DNA from: an archaeon
GTDB taxonomy: Archaea; Micrarchaeota; Micrarchaeia; Anstonellales; Anstonellaceae
Reading direction: 5' to 3'
DNA length: 52,666 nucleotides
Assembly: GCA_020056635.1 (NCBI GenBank)
Contig: JAGVHI010000011.1
Location: forward strand, 1-52,666
This document shows, piece after piece, positions 25,450-33,951 of this stretch. A model generated the notes under the pieces. That model did no database searches and was not told the origin of the DNA. It was given only the letters and a program-made list of their open reading frames with translations. The first letter of the stretch is position 1. Each line of letters begins with the position of its first letter. Position numbers and translations under genes: made by a program.

Positions 25450-25929
25450 TCATGCCTGCTTTTGCGCCCGTGCCGTCTTCTCAACCATCTCCTTGAAGTG
25501 CGAAAAGCCTTCTTCTTCGTGCGGCAGGGAGGCCGACTGGGGGCGTGGCTTAGGCGCATAGACAATTAGCTTCTCGTTCTTCATTTTCTCGATAACTATG
25601 GTGAGGAACAGGGCGAAATCCGACAGGTCGATAGAGTGGCGCTTTGCAAGCATTTCACATCGTTCAAGGAGCTTTACGGTTTTCACCAGCAGCTTTGCGG
25701 GCGGTGCGCGGTGCTTAGCATGCGATATATGCTCGAGGAGCACAAGCTTTGAAAGCTCAAGCTCGCGCGCCATCTCCTCAGTCTCCTTGCGCCCCTTATG
25801 CGCTTGAAAATTGAGGTCCGATGCAAACTGCGCAAGGCTTTCCCATTCCATTTTCGCAAGGTCCTTGCGGAATCCCTCTGGGAGTATGAAACGGTAGCTC
25901 GGGTCCATTTGGCGGCCTGGCGCTTCCAT
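25450..25929 (-). CDS. Uncharacterised helical protein
   Basis: 159 residues, charged and mostly helical, with no signal peptide. The stretch LEHISHAKHRAPPAKLLVKTVKLLERCEMLAKRHS and a following DLSDFALFLTIVIEKMK helix are the most ordered parts, and the tail is Pro/Gln-rich. The gene is convergent with alaS, its stop overlapping the alaS stop region. No recognised domain. Confidence 0.6.
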   Translation of the reverse strand: MEAPGRQMDPSYRFILPEGFRKDLAKMEWESLAQFASDLNFQAHKGRKETEEMARELELSKLVLLEHISHAKHRAPPAKLLVKTVKLLERCEMLAKRHSIDLSDFALFLTIVIEKMKNEKLIVYAPKPRPQSASLPHEEEGFSHFKEMVEKTARAQKQA

Positions 25930-26039
25930 TGGGGGGATAACCCGTGCTTGGCTTATAATCCTTATCGGGCAGACGCAAGCATGGCTTTAGGAAAACCATT
26001 ATATTGTATCCAAGGGAAAGCCAGGATGGGGTGCTCCGA

Positions 26040-27956
26040 ATGAAAATGTTATTCCTGTTTTTTGCAATTGCGCTTGCCGCCTTGCCGCTTTCCACGTTCA
26101 ACTATGCCAAAACAATAGATTTGGAAGGCACCGTGAACAGCTTTGAGGAACCGGTGGGGCTTGCATATGCAAATGGCAAGCTGTATGTTTCCGATGCGAA
26201 AAAGGATTTTATTTATGTTGTGGACGGTGACGGAAATTACGTCCAGAAAATAGGTGGGCCAGGCCATACTGACTCGAACTTAGATGGACCGGAGCATATT
26301 TACCATGACGGGCAGAAGCTTTACATGGCTGATAGATCCAATGGCATAGTCAAGATATATGCCGGCAGCTCCTCATTTGAGAAAATAGGGCAGGGAATTT
26401 ATGAAATGACAGAACCGAAAGGGATCTATGCTTATGGGGGCAAGGTCTACGTCATTGATGCTGGAAGCGACAGGCTGTTCGTATATGACAAGGCAAACAG
26501 GGATTACATCGGGTCGCTTGGGATGCCAGGGTTAAGGGACGGGCAGTTTAACAACCCCTCGGGGATTTTCATCGAGGACGGGCTAATTTATGTCGCAGAC
26601 ACCATGAACAGCAGGATTTCAGTATATGACCTTAATTTGACCCCCATCAGGACCATTGGCCGCGGGGAGGGAGGGGTGCAGCTGAACAGGCCAGAAGACG
26701 TGTATGTCACTGACCTGGTTTACGTGGTTGACACCGGAAACAATAGGATAGTGGTGTTCTCAAAGGATGGCTTTCCGCTTGAAACGTTTGATGGATACGG
26801 CCCAGGAAATGCGAGCTTTGATTCGCCCAAGGGATTACTTGTAATGGAAAGCCAATTGTATGTAGCGGACACGGGCAACTCCCGCGTCCTTGTATTCAAC
26901 ATGGATAAAAGCTCGCTTGGGCGGGGGGTAGTTGGGGCGATAGAGTCCGCAAACAGGAGCGTCAGCGAGTATCTTGCGCTTGCCGCAATTGGAAACCGGC
27001 TTAATGCGACTGTCTCGACAACTGCGCCTGGACTGCTGCTGCAGGCATCAACCTTTTATGCGCAGGGCAAGCTCACGGATGCGCAGACGATTGCGGCGCA
27101 AGCCGAATCGGATGCAAGGAGCGCAAAGACCGAGCTTGAGCAGAAAATCATTGTGAGAGGGAGGTCGCTTCTTGAGTCCGCTAGGCAGAAGCTTGCGCTC
27201 TATGAAAACCGCTCCAGCGATGTTGAGTTCAGGCTGAAGCAGACTGAAGTGAAAAACAAGATTGCATCCGGAGCCTCAAAACTGGATGCCAAGGATTATG
27301 CTGGAGCGGCTGATTCTATAATCGCTTCGCTTGCATCGGCATCCGAGCTCGAAAAGATGTACGTTTCCAAGAGCCAGCAGAAGATAGATGACGAGCAGGA
27401 GCAGGCCAAGGCAGGCATAGAAGCCAGGCTTGTTGAGTATGAGGCCCAGGCCAAGGCAGTCCAAGCGCGCGCCCTGGAGCTCAATGCAAGCGCACAGCTT
27501 GGGTATGCGCAAAGCCTGATTGCGTCTGCGCGAAATGCACTTTTGGCTGGCAACCTGCTTGATGCGAACGCAAGCCTTGAATTCATAGGGCAGGAGATAC
27601 TAAAGGCGCAGGGGAAGCTCAATGCCACTGGCAGCGAGGTCGGGTTGGCTCTTTCTGCAATCAACGCTACCGAGAGCGAGTTCCGGCTGATTGAGAATGG
27701 GAAGATATTGCTGGGCCCGAACCTGCAAGGCGCCAGGCTGATGCTTGCAGCAGCCAAGGAGAAAGCGTACTCGGACCCCGCGACGGCGCAGGAGATTGCC
27801 AAGCAGGCGGGAGATGCAGCGCGGCAGGAAGGCGGAAACGCCAGGCTGCTCAGCGTGGCGATAATAGTGCTCGGCGCGTTTATGATGGCATTCTTCGCAG
27901 CGCTCGTAGTTGGAATCTTCCTATACTTTAAGGGGAGGAGGAAAAAGGGAATCTAG
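26040..27956 (+). CDS. Secreted NHL-repeat protein with coiled coil and C-terminal anchor
   Basis: 638 residues from the ATG at 26040, leaderless behind ATTATATTG (about 25998-26006). Signal peptide at 1-20. Six or so NHL/beta-propeller repeats (about 25-295) show YVADTGNSRV-type units. A long Ala/Glu coiled coil (about 300-605) follows, then a C-terminal membrane helix (about 612-633) and a basic tail. It is a surface-exposed propeller on a stalk, likely for adhesion or cell contact. Function not assigned. Confidence 0.87.
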   Translation: MKMLFLFFAIALAALPLSTFNYAKTIDLEGTVNSFEEPVGLAYANGKLYVSDAKKDFIYVVDGDGNYVQKIGGPGHTDSNLDGPEHIYHDGQKLYMADRSNGIVKIYAGSSSFEKIGQGIYEMTEPKGIYAYGGKVYVIDAGSDRLFVYDKANRDYIGSLGMPGLRDGQFNNPSGIFIEDGLIYVADTMNSRISVYDLNLTPIRTIGRGEGGVQLNRPEDVYVTDLVYVVDTGNNRIVVFSKDGFPLETFDGYGPGNASFDSPKGLLVMESQLYVADTGNSRVLVFNMDKSSLGRGVVGAIESANRSVSEYLALAAIGNRLNATVSTTAPGLLLQASTFYAQGKLTDAQTIAAQAESDARSAKTELEQKIIVRGRSLLESARQKLALYENRSSDVEFRLKQTEVKNKIASGASKLDAKDYAGAADSIIASLASASELEKMYVSKSQQKIDDEQEQAKAGIEARLVEYEAQAKAVQARALELNASAQLGYAQSLIASARNALLAGNLLDANASLEFIGQEILKAQGKLNATGSEVGLALSAINATESEFRLIENGKILLGPNLQGARLMLAAAKEKAYSDPATAQEIAKQAGDAARQEGGNARLLSVAIIVLGAFMMAFFAALVVGIFLYFKGRRKKGI

Positions 27957-28636
27957 CCACGGTATTGGAGCAGCAGGAAAAGATGATCCTTGTCGTAGGG
28001 GTCAAGCTCGCATGAAAAAAGCGTTTCAAATTTTGCCCCGAGCTCCTTTTCTGTTTTTTCGAAAATCCTGTGCTTGTTTGCAGTCACATCGATGCTCTGG
28101 GATTTTACAGCCAGCATTGCAAATCCGCCTTTTGCCAGGAATGCCTTCGCGTTTGCAAGCAGTATCTCGGCTTGGTTCGGCTGCGCAACATCCTGGTAAA
28201 TGCAATCCACTTTCCCGATTTCCAAATACTGATGCGGCTGCCTTGCGTCCGCATGTATCGGGAGCATGTTGGGGCGCTTGGAGCAGACCTGTATTAAGTC
28301 CCTCATTGAGCGCGCGGAGAACTCAACGCAGTATACCTCGCCTGGTTCGCCGGCAATATCCGAAACGTGAGATGGGGTGGTGCCGCTTGCTGCCCCAAGG
28401 TAAAGCACTTTTGAGCCCTGCTTGATTGGGAGCAGTGGCATGCCGCGCTTTATCGCTGCTGCAAGCTTGCTTCGGTACAGGTCCCAGATGCGGAATTCGC
28501 CTTTCTCGGATTTCACCAGCCGCTCCCCGTATACTTTGGAGCCAGGGGCGAGGTTCTTTGTGGCAAGCATCCTGTCCACAGTGTAAACGCCAGGGAATTT
28601 TTCGATTATTTCCATTTGGCTCGCCGTATATTTCAT
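27953..28636 (-). CDS. flpA: Fibrillarin-like rRNA/tRNA 2'-O-methyltransferase
   Basis: 227 residues from the ATG at 28636. It is the SAM-dependent catalytic subunit of archaeal C/D box RNPs. VLYLGAASGTTPSHVSDI is the SAM-binding loop, YCVEFSARSMRDLI follows, and IYQDVAQPNQAEI and LAVKSQSIDVT are conserved fibrillarin segments; the catalytic K-D-K-H set is recognisable. No Nop5 gene is present in this window. The gene lies downstream of tRNA-Lys on the same strand with two hairpins between. Confidence 0.94.
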   Translation of the reverse strand: MKYTASQMEIIEKFPGVYTVDRMLATKNLAPGSKVYGERLVKSEKGEFRIWDLYRSKLAAAIKRGMPLLPIKQGSKVLYLGAASGTTPSHVSDIAGEPGEVYCVEFSARSMRDLIQVCSKRPNMLPIHADARQPHQYLEIGKVDCIYQDVAQPNQAEILLANAKAFLAKGGFAMLAVKSQSIDVTANKHRIFEKTEKELGAKFETLFSCELDPYDKDHLFLLLQYRG

Positions 28637-28646
28637 GGCGAAAAAA

Positions 28647-28664
28647 CCTGCGCACAAGCGCAGG
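28647..28664 (-). other. Hairpin before fibrillarin gene
   Basis: CCTGCGC and GCGCAGG form a perfect 7-bp stem with a four-base loop, ending 11 bases upstream of the flpA start (minus strand). It could be a 5' leader structure or part of a small RNA with the hairpin at 28703-28727. Confidence 0.45.
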
Positions 28665-28702
28665 ATATTTTTCGCAGTCCTGGTTCTTTTCTTTCCCAGG
28701 GG

Positions 28703-28727
28703 TTTCTTTTCCCGGAGGGAAAAGAAA
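28703..28727 (-). other. Perfect 11-bp hairpin between tRNA-Lys and flpA
   Basis: TTTCTTTTCCC and GGGAAAAGAAA form a perfect 11-bp stem with a three-base loop, seven bases downstream of the tRNA-Lys 3' end. No U-run follows on either strand, so it is not a typical terminator. A related half-repeat (CTTTTCTTTCCC) lies at 28686-28697. Confidence 0.5.
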
Positions 28728-28733
28728 GGCCTA

Positions 28734-28844
28734 CGGGCCCAGAGGGATTTGAACCCTCGGCTTTCTGATTTCAGCCTGCTATTCTGCTCAATTGCAGACG
28801 AGCGTTAAAAGTCAGACACTCTGGCCAAGCTGAGTTATGGGCCC
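28734..28844 (-). tRNA. tRNA-Lys(TTT) with anticodon-loop intron
   Basis: Acceptor pairs GGGCCCA/TGGGCCC with discriminator G. Anticodon stem TCTGA/TCAGA encloses CTTTTAA, giving TTT (lysine). An intron of about 36 bases (28770-28805) follows position 37, the standard archaeal site. T-arm GAGGG/CCCTC with TTCAAAT. CCA not encoded. Confidence 0.93.
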
Positions 28845-28911
28845 TTGTTTGCAGAGTATGATGCTCAATCGGATTTTAAATTGGTTTGCGTCCCTGAAAG
28901 GTTTGGGATTT

Positions 28912-29709
28912 TTATTCGAAGAGCTTGTTTTTCCCCGGTTGAATAAAGTAGATGAACACGCATATTATAAGGGCGGACAGGAATGCTGCCAGCGTCCCGT
29001 AGAATACTCCAAATAGGGGGAATGCGAGGGATATGGTGAGGGAATATGCAATCAGCGAGGCAAGGCCCACAGGGAAATTCTTGATTATGGTGTGCACGTG
29101 CTTCACATCGTACGTATAATGGACTATGAGGAGCAGGGGAAAAGTCGTGGTTGGGAAAGCGGTGAGAAGACCAGCCCACTTTGGCCCGACCAATCCCGCA
29201 ACTTCGGTTACAGCGAGTATTATTGCAGCAGCTGCGATTGCACGCGCCAAAACAACCGCAGGGCTTAGCTTTATCCGCTCAGTTATTTTTGTGTTTTCTA
29301 TTTTTCTAAAGAGATAAGTGAAAAGGAATATGGAGGCAAGCGGGAGCAGGACAGCTAGGGGTATGTCCTTTGGGAGGAATTGCAGTAGGTAAATTACGAT
29401 TAGGTAACCTGTGACTGAAAGAATGGAAGACAATACCAGGGAATTGCCCTTGAACGTGATGCTTGCTTTGTAATAGGCAAAGAGCAGGGCTTGCATGGCG
29501 ATAATCCCAATCATGTTGTATAGGGCAGCTTGGGATGCAAAATCGGTTCCGTTCTCAAGCCCGATGAAAAAAAGCGTGATTGCAGAGCCGGTTGGAATGC
29601 CTGCTAATATTCCAGCGAGCTTTGGGCTAATCCTCTCCGTAACTATTGAAAGGCCCAGCACCACTGAGATTGCGACAGCCAGCTTAATGACAAAGAGATA
29701 TTCAAACAT
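28912..29709 (-). CDS. Polytopic membrane protein with internal repeat
   Basis: 265 residues from the ATG at 29709, with about nine membrane helices. Two halves repeat a motif: PKLAGILAGIPTGSAITLF near the N-terminus and PKWAGLLTAFPTTTFPLLL in the second half, indicating a duplicated transporter-like fold. This resembles the DUF3147/GlpM-like pattern, but I cannot assign a substrate. Divergent from the asparaginase gene. Confidence 0.75.
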   Translation of the reverse strand: MFEYLFVIKLAVAISVVLGLSIVTERISPKLAGILAGIPTGSAITLFFIGLENGTDFASQAALYNMIGIIAMQALLFAYYKASITFKGNSLVLSSILSVTGYLIVIYLLQFLPKDIPLAVLLPLASIFLFTYLFRKIENTKITERIKLSPAVVLARAIAAAAIILAVTEVAGLVGPKWAGLLTAFPTTTFPLLLIVHYTYDVKHVHTIIKNFPVGLASLIAYSLTISLAFPLFGVFYGTLAAFLSALIICVFIYFIQPGKNKLFE

Positions 29710-29768
29710 AATGCAATTTTGACAAGAGTTAATAAATAGCATTGGCATATTTTTGCGGGTGAAGGAGG

Positions 29769-30800
29769 ATGAAACTTACTGGAGGGAAGCCCCGCATTTG
29801 CGTACTTTTCTGCGGCGGAACCATAGTGATGGAGCCGGACCCGAAAACTGGCGCATTGGATGTTGGCGGCGGAACAGAAACCATATTGAACCTTGAGCCA
29901 AGGCTTCGGGAAGCGTACGACCTGAACGTCATTTTCATAGACAACATTGACAGCAGCAACATGACAATGGGGCATTGGGACAGGCTCGTGAAGACGATTT
30001 CGGAGAATTACGAAAAATATGATGGTTTCGTGATTACTCACGGGACAAATACTATGGGATACACTTCAAGCGCACTTTCGTTTGCGCTGCGAGGGATAGG
30101 AAAGCCAGTGGTTTTGACCGGGGCGCAGATACCTGCAAACAAGCTTGAGAGCGACGCGCGGCAGAATTTTGTGAATGCAGTGAAGCTTGCGGCGATGGAT
30201 ATTTCAGGTGTATATGTAGTGTTCGGGAGCAGGATAATGCTTGGGTGCAGAGCGAAGAAAGACAATGAATATGACCTGAATGCGTTCAAGACGTTCAATG
30301 GGAAGGATGTTGGAGAGATTGGGATAAAAATACAAATGAATGGAAAATATGCAAGGAGGCATGAGAGGAAACTGGAAGCTAAACCGGGGTTTGAATCCAA
30401 TCTTGCAGTAATAACAATGGAACCGGGAATTTCCGGGGAAATGTTCAATTCGCTGGTTGAGGCCGGAATTCAGGGATTTGTGCTAAGGGCTTTCGGAGCG
30501 GGCGATATGCCACATTGGCTCATCTCGTTCCTGGACGAGGCACACAAAAGGAAAATCCCGGTAGTAGTAACAACCCAATGCCCGAATGGGGTTACGCGAA
30601 TGAACCTGAACCTAGTTGGCAAGCATGCGCTTGAGACAGGGGTTATTCAGGCATTTGACATGAGCATGGAGTCCATGACTACAAAGTTGCACTGGCTTTT
30701 GGCACACAGGACGCCGTATGAAAAAATCAAGGGGATGATGGAAACAGATATGTGCGGGGAGGTTGCGCCACAGAACAAGGATGATGAGGAAAACGGCTGA
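29769..30800 (+). CDS. ansA: L-asparaginase type I
   Basis: 343 residues from the ATG at 29769, six bases after GGTGA. It hydrolyses asparagine to aspartate and ammonia. The two catalytic threonine motifs are present: CGGTIVME near the N-terminus and ITHGTNTMGYTSSAL, plus LTGAQIPANKLESDAR. It lacks the N-terminal extension of archaeal GatD, so free asparaginase is preferred over the glutamyl-tRNA amidotransferase subunit. A convergent gene just downstream makes an asparagine-synthetase-like enzyme. Confidence 0.88.
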   Translation: MKLTGGKPRICVLFCGGTIVMEPDPKTGALDVGGGTETILNLEPRLREAYDLNVIFIDNIDSSNMTMGHWDRLVKTISENYEKYDGFVITHGTNTMGYTSSALSFALRGIGKPVVLTGAQIPANKLESDARQNFVNAVKLAAMDISGVYVVFGSRIMLGCRAKKDNEYDLNAFKTFNGKDVGEIGIKIQMNGKYARRHERKLEAKPGFESNLAVITMEPGISGEMFNSLVEAGIQGFVLRAFGAGDMPHWLISFLDEAHKRKIPVVVTTQCPNGVTRMNLNLVGKHALETGVIQAFDMSMESMTTKLHWLLAHRTPYEKIKGMMETDMCGEVAPQNKDDEENG

Positions 30801-30807
30801 TATTGCT

Positions 30808-31572
30808 CTAGCTAAGCGCCCTATTTTTCTTAAGCAAAAGAAGCACCTTGTGAACCCCGCTCCCGTACTGCATCGCCTTCTTTGGCCGTGAGCATGCAAG
30901 CTCTGGAACCCCAAGAGACCTTGCAATCCTTCTCAAAATAGGCTTTTTTTCGCTTCTCTCGCCCGCAAGCTCGGGAATCGGAATTGCTTTTATTTTTTCA
31001 AAAAGCGGTTTGTTTGTGAATGGATAGAGGAACAGAACTGAATGGAATTTTGCAATCGCGTTTGCAGCCGAAATGTCGCGGGAGGGAAGCGTTTTCATTT
31101 CATCATCTAGTATTTTTCGCAAATCCTTTCCCTCTCCTAGGTATTTGTAATACCGGTCATAGCCGAAGAATGCCTCTTCCGCGCCTGAACCTGAGAGAAG
31201 TGTTGCGCATCCTTGCTCTTTTGCGAGTTCGCAGCATTTGTAAAGAGGCACGAGAAGCTCGCCAGTGAGGAAATCGGAAGGATAAATTGATTGGCACTTT
31301 GGGTAAAGGGCCGCAAGCTCCTCTTTTGTAAAAATATGCTCAATTTGCTCAATTCCCAATTCATGCGCAGCTTTTTTTGCATATTCCAAATCTGGCGCAT
31401 CTTTAGTTCCTACTGTTATTGAAAGCACTTTTACTTTTTTTGAGGCAATGGTTGCAAGGAGCGAGGAATCGAGCCCGCCAGAGAGCGGAACGGCCACTTT
31501 TGAGGGGAGGTTAGCGCATATCGCGTCTTCCAGCAATTTTGCGAGAGAAGGAATTTCAGTTTCCGAAACCAT
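30808..31572 (-). CDS. Asparagine-synthetase C-domain protein without glutaminase domain
   Basis: 254 residues from the ATG at 31572. The PP-loop ATPase motif SGGLDSS (31-37) sits at the N-terminus, and LLSGSGAEEAFFGYDRYY is the AsnB core. The N-terminal glutaminase domain of AsnB is absent, so ammonia would have to be used directly or from a partner. The C-terminus keeps LRRIARSLGVPELACSRPKKAMQYGS, a typical segment. It may make asparagine or a related amide on a different substrate. It is convergent with the asparaginase. Confidence 0.82.
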   Translation of the reverse strand: MVSETEIPSLAKLLEDAICANLPSKVAVPLSGGLDSSLLATIASKKVKVLSITVGTKDAPDLEYAKKAAHELGIEQIEHIFTKEELAALYPKCQSIYPSDFLTGELLVPLYKCCELAKEQGCATLLSGSGAEEAFFGYDRYYKYLGEGKDLRKILDDEMKTLPSRDISAANAIAKFHSVLFLYPFTNKPLFEKIKAIPIPELAGERSEKKPILRRIARSLGVPELACSRPKKAMQYGSGVHKVLLLLKKNRALS

Positions 31573-31601
31573 ATGAACCACTTGCAAACGAAAATCAGGA
31601 G

Positions 31602-31798
31602 CGGGCCCGGAGAGATTTGAACTCTCGACCTTCACCTTTCTCCAGACCAATTTCCGGGAAAGAAAAGCCAATGGAGCACTTTCGCAATTGACGGGAAAAC
31701 GATTGTTTTTCCGTCAACGCTTTTTTTCGCGTACCCATCTGGAGCGAAAAAAAGGGTTGTAGGAGAGTGCCGCTCTATCCAAGCTGAGCTACGAGCCC
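31602..31798 (-). tRNA. tRNA-Arg(CCT) with two introns
   Basis: Acceptor GGGCTCG/CGGGCCC with one G-U pair, discriminator G. Anticodon stem GCACT/AGTGC encloses CTCCTA plus A, giving CCT (arginine). Intron 1 (about 31682-31759, 78 bases) lies after position 37 and contains two strong hairpins. Intron 2 (about 31632-31675, 44 bases) separates the anticodon stem from variable loop AGGTC. The T-arm GAGAG/CTCTC with TTCAAAT is intact. The spliced RNA folds as a full cloverleaf. Confidence 0.85.
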
Positions 31799-31855
31799 TT
31801 TATGGATAAGTTTGCGCTGCGGATGTTTAAAAAGATTCAATTGGAGAATCATGCG

Positions 31856-32416
31856 ATGGACAAAAAAGCAAGAAAGCAGCTGCCCTATGCGCTGTATATG
31901 GCAGCGATGGCAATTTGGTGCGCCCTGATAGTCGCAGCACCGTTGCTTGGGATGGCTAAAAGCCCGCTTGCAAAGCCATTGTATGGGGCATTTGCGCCCA
32001 CCTGTCACCAGCTCAACTCGCGCTCGCTTTGCGTGTTCCCATCAGGCAGCAGTGTGATAGGGGACTGCACCGAAAGCGCGGAGCTTTCTTATTCAAAGAC
32101 AAGCGAGGTCGCAGTTGCGGGCGGAACTGGGTATAAGCTGCCTGTCTGCGCGCGTGATTTGGGCATTTATTTCGCAATGCTTATTGGCGGGATTGCACTA
32201 CCGTTTTTCTGGAAAATTGAAAGCGAGAACATACCGAACAAATGGCTGCTTGTGGTTGCGCTCATTCCGATTGCGATAGATGGGGGGACCCAGATAATCG
32301 GGATGCGCGAGAGCACGAACTCACTTAGGCTCTGGACAGGGGCAATTGCGGGGTTTGCGCTACCATTCTACATTGTTCCGATGGCCAACTGGGCGGCAAG
32401 GAAAATAGGCTTCTAA
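31856..32416 (+). CDS. DUF2085-family membrane protein
   Basis: 186 residues from the ATG at 31856. A TATA box (GTTTAAAAAG, about 31826-31835) makes this leaderless; an in-frame ATG at 31802 lies before the promoter. Four membrane helices. Signature segments are CHQLNSRSL, PVCARDLGIYFAMLIGG, and IDGGTQ with MRESTNSLR and TGAIAGFALP, as in the DUF2085 family. Conserved Cys and His suggest metal or redox chemistry, not established. Confidence 0.87.
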   Translation: MDKKARKQLPYALYMAAMAIWCALIVAAPLLGMAKSPLAKPLYGAFAPTCHQLNSRSLCVFPSGSSVIGDCTESAELSYSKTSEVAVAGGTGYKLPVCARDLGIYFAMLIGGIALPFFWKIESENIPNKWLLVVALIPIAIDGGTQIIGMRESTNSLRLWTGAIAGFALPFYIVPMANWAARKIGF

Positions 32417-32496
32417 CAGCCTCGCAAAATTGCTCGGCCGTTAGCTAGCAAGCTTGTTTGCTATGGTTTAAATATTGGAGCTGGGGAAATCGCATT

Positions 32497-33933
32497 ATGA
32501 AGGCGCTCTGGGCAGTCGTATTCTTGTCGCTGTTTGGGGCAGCATTTGCCTCATGGATGGAAAATGCGACCGTGCGAATAGTGGACAGCGAAGGAAAGCC
32601 GATACCGGATGTCTGGGTAGTAATCACTTACCAGAAATCCAATGCCAACCTGGTTAGCGACGGGGAAGAGAAGGGGTTCACTGACCTTGCAGGCGAGTTC
32701 CGCGCTTCGCTTGAGAACAGGGTTGCCCAGGAGTTCCGCCCGCTTGGGCGCTACAACATAAGTGCGAACACGTATTTTTGGAGCAGCAGCCAGGTTGTGG
32801 AGGCCACCAACGCAAGCGAGAAGCTCACGATTTTCCGTGCGCCCATAAAGGTCGATGAAGTGAGCGTAAAGGTGCTTGACCAGGCTGGATTGCCGGTTCC
32901 CGGGGCAGTCGCATCCACAACATCGCCGTTCATAGCGCGCAGGTCAAGCGACCCGAGCGGGACAATCAGGTTTTATGTTGCAGCAGGGTTTGCACTAGAA
33001 GGGGCAGTCGGCTACGGACCGTACAGCACCTCATTTAGGAGCGAGCCTGGAAGGAGGGAGCAAATTTTTTTCTACATCCCAGTATCGCTTGCCGGCTTGA
33101 ACATCACGGTTAGGGATGAGGCGGGAAAGCCGCTTGCAGGGGTGAGTGTGAGGTCTTCCGCAGGGGGGCAGGTGCTGCAAACCGACTCTCAGGGCATCGT
33201 ATCGTACCAGAACGTCCAAACCCAGAGGTTCGAGGTGTATGCCGCTTATTCCGGGGTGTATGTGAAAAAGACCATAATATCTGCAAACCCATCCACCCAT
33301 GAGCTCACCATCCCAAGGCAGCTTCTCATAGCATCGGTTGCGCAGGAGAGGGTAAAGGAGAATACGGTGAAACTCACAGTTGTAGTGCACGACCCGGCAA
33401 GCCAGGGGGGGCAGCTGGAAGGAAATGCAACTGTGGAATATTCTGCAGTAGGGGGCCCAACAGCGAGCAAGAGCCTTATTTTTGTGGCCCCGTCCAGCTT
33501 TGTGAATGATTTTGAGATTGATGCGCCAGCCCGAGCAGAAGCTGTAATAAAAATAGGGGACAGGGAGCTGCGGCACGGGTTCGTAATTAATCCCTTCATC
33601 CTGCCCTATTATTCCGCACCAGTCAGCCCAGGAGGGCAGATTAACCAGACACCAGGGGCGAATGGCACTGCCGTTTCAGGCTGGGGCGGAGGCGGGGCCG
33701 CTACGCCCAACCCGCTCGAGGATTACCTGCCGATTATACTCCCAATAGGGATAGCATTCTTCGTAGTGGGGGTCTTCTTTGTATACAAAACAAGGGTCGC
33801 GGCGCCCAAGAAAGAAAAAGAGGAGAAAAAAGAGCAGCTCAAGCCGCAAAATGCAAAGCTCGATATTGGAGGGCAGGTTACGTACTATGCCCGCTGCCTT
33901 GTGAAATTCGTGCGGGACATATTTAAGAAATGA
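32497..33933 (+). CDS. Secreted Ig-like/carboxypeptidase-regulatory-repeat surface protein
   Basis: 478 residues from the ATG at 32497, leaderless behind GTTTAAATATT (about 32466-32476). Signal peptide 1-18; four beta-sandwich repeats start at VRIVDSEGKPIPDVWV, VSVKVLDQAGLPVPGA and ITVRDEAGKPLAGVSV, typical of carboxypeptidase regulatory-like or Ig-like folds. A Gly-rich linker is followed by a C-terminal membrane helix (about 417-435) and a Lys/Glu-rich tail. Likely a cell-surface protein. Confidence 0.85.
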   Translation: MKALWAVVFLSLFGAAFASWMENATVRIVDSEGKPIPDVWVVITYQKSNANLVSDGEEKGFTDLAGEFRASLENRVAQEFRPLGRYNISANTYFWSSSQVVEATNASEKLTIFRAPIKVDEVSVKVLDQAGLPVPGAVASTTSPFIARRSSDPSGTIRFYVAAGFALEGAVGYGPYSTSFRSEPGRREQIFFYIPVSLAGLNITVRDEAGKPLAGVSVRSSAGGQVLQTDSQGIVSYQNVQTQRFEVYAAYSGVYVKKTIISANPSTHELTIPRQLLIASVAQERVKENTVKLTVVVHDPASQGGQLEGNATVEYSAVGGPTASKSLIFVAPSSFVNDFEIDAPARAEAVIKIGDRELRHGFVINPFILPYYSAPVSPGGQINQTPGANGTAVSGWGGGGAATPNPLEDYLPIILPIGIAFFVVGVFFVYKTRVAAPKKEKEEKKEQLKPQNAKLDIGGQVTYYARCLVKFVRDIFKK

Positions 33934-33951
33934 ATGAAAAGGGGAATCGGG

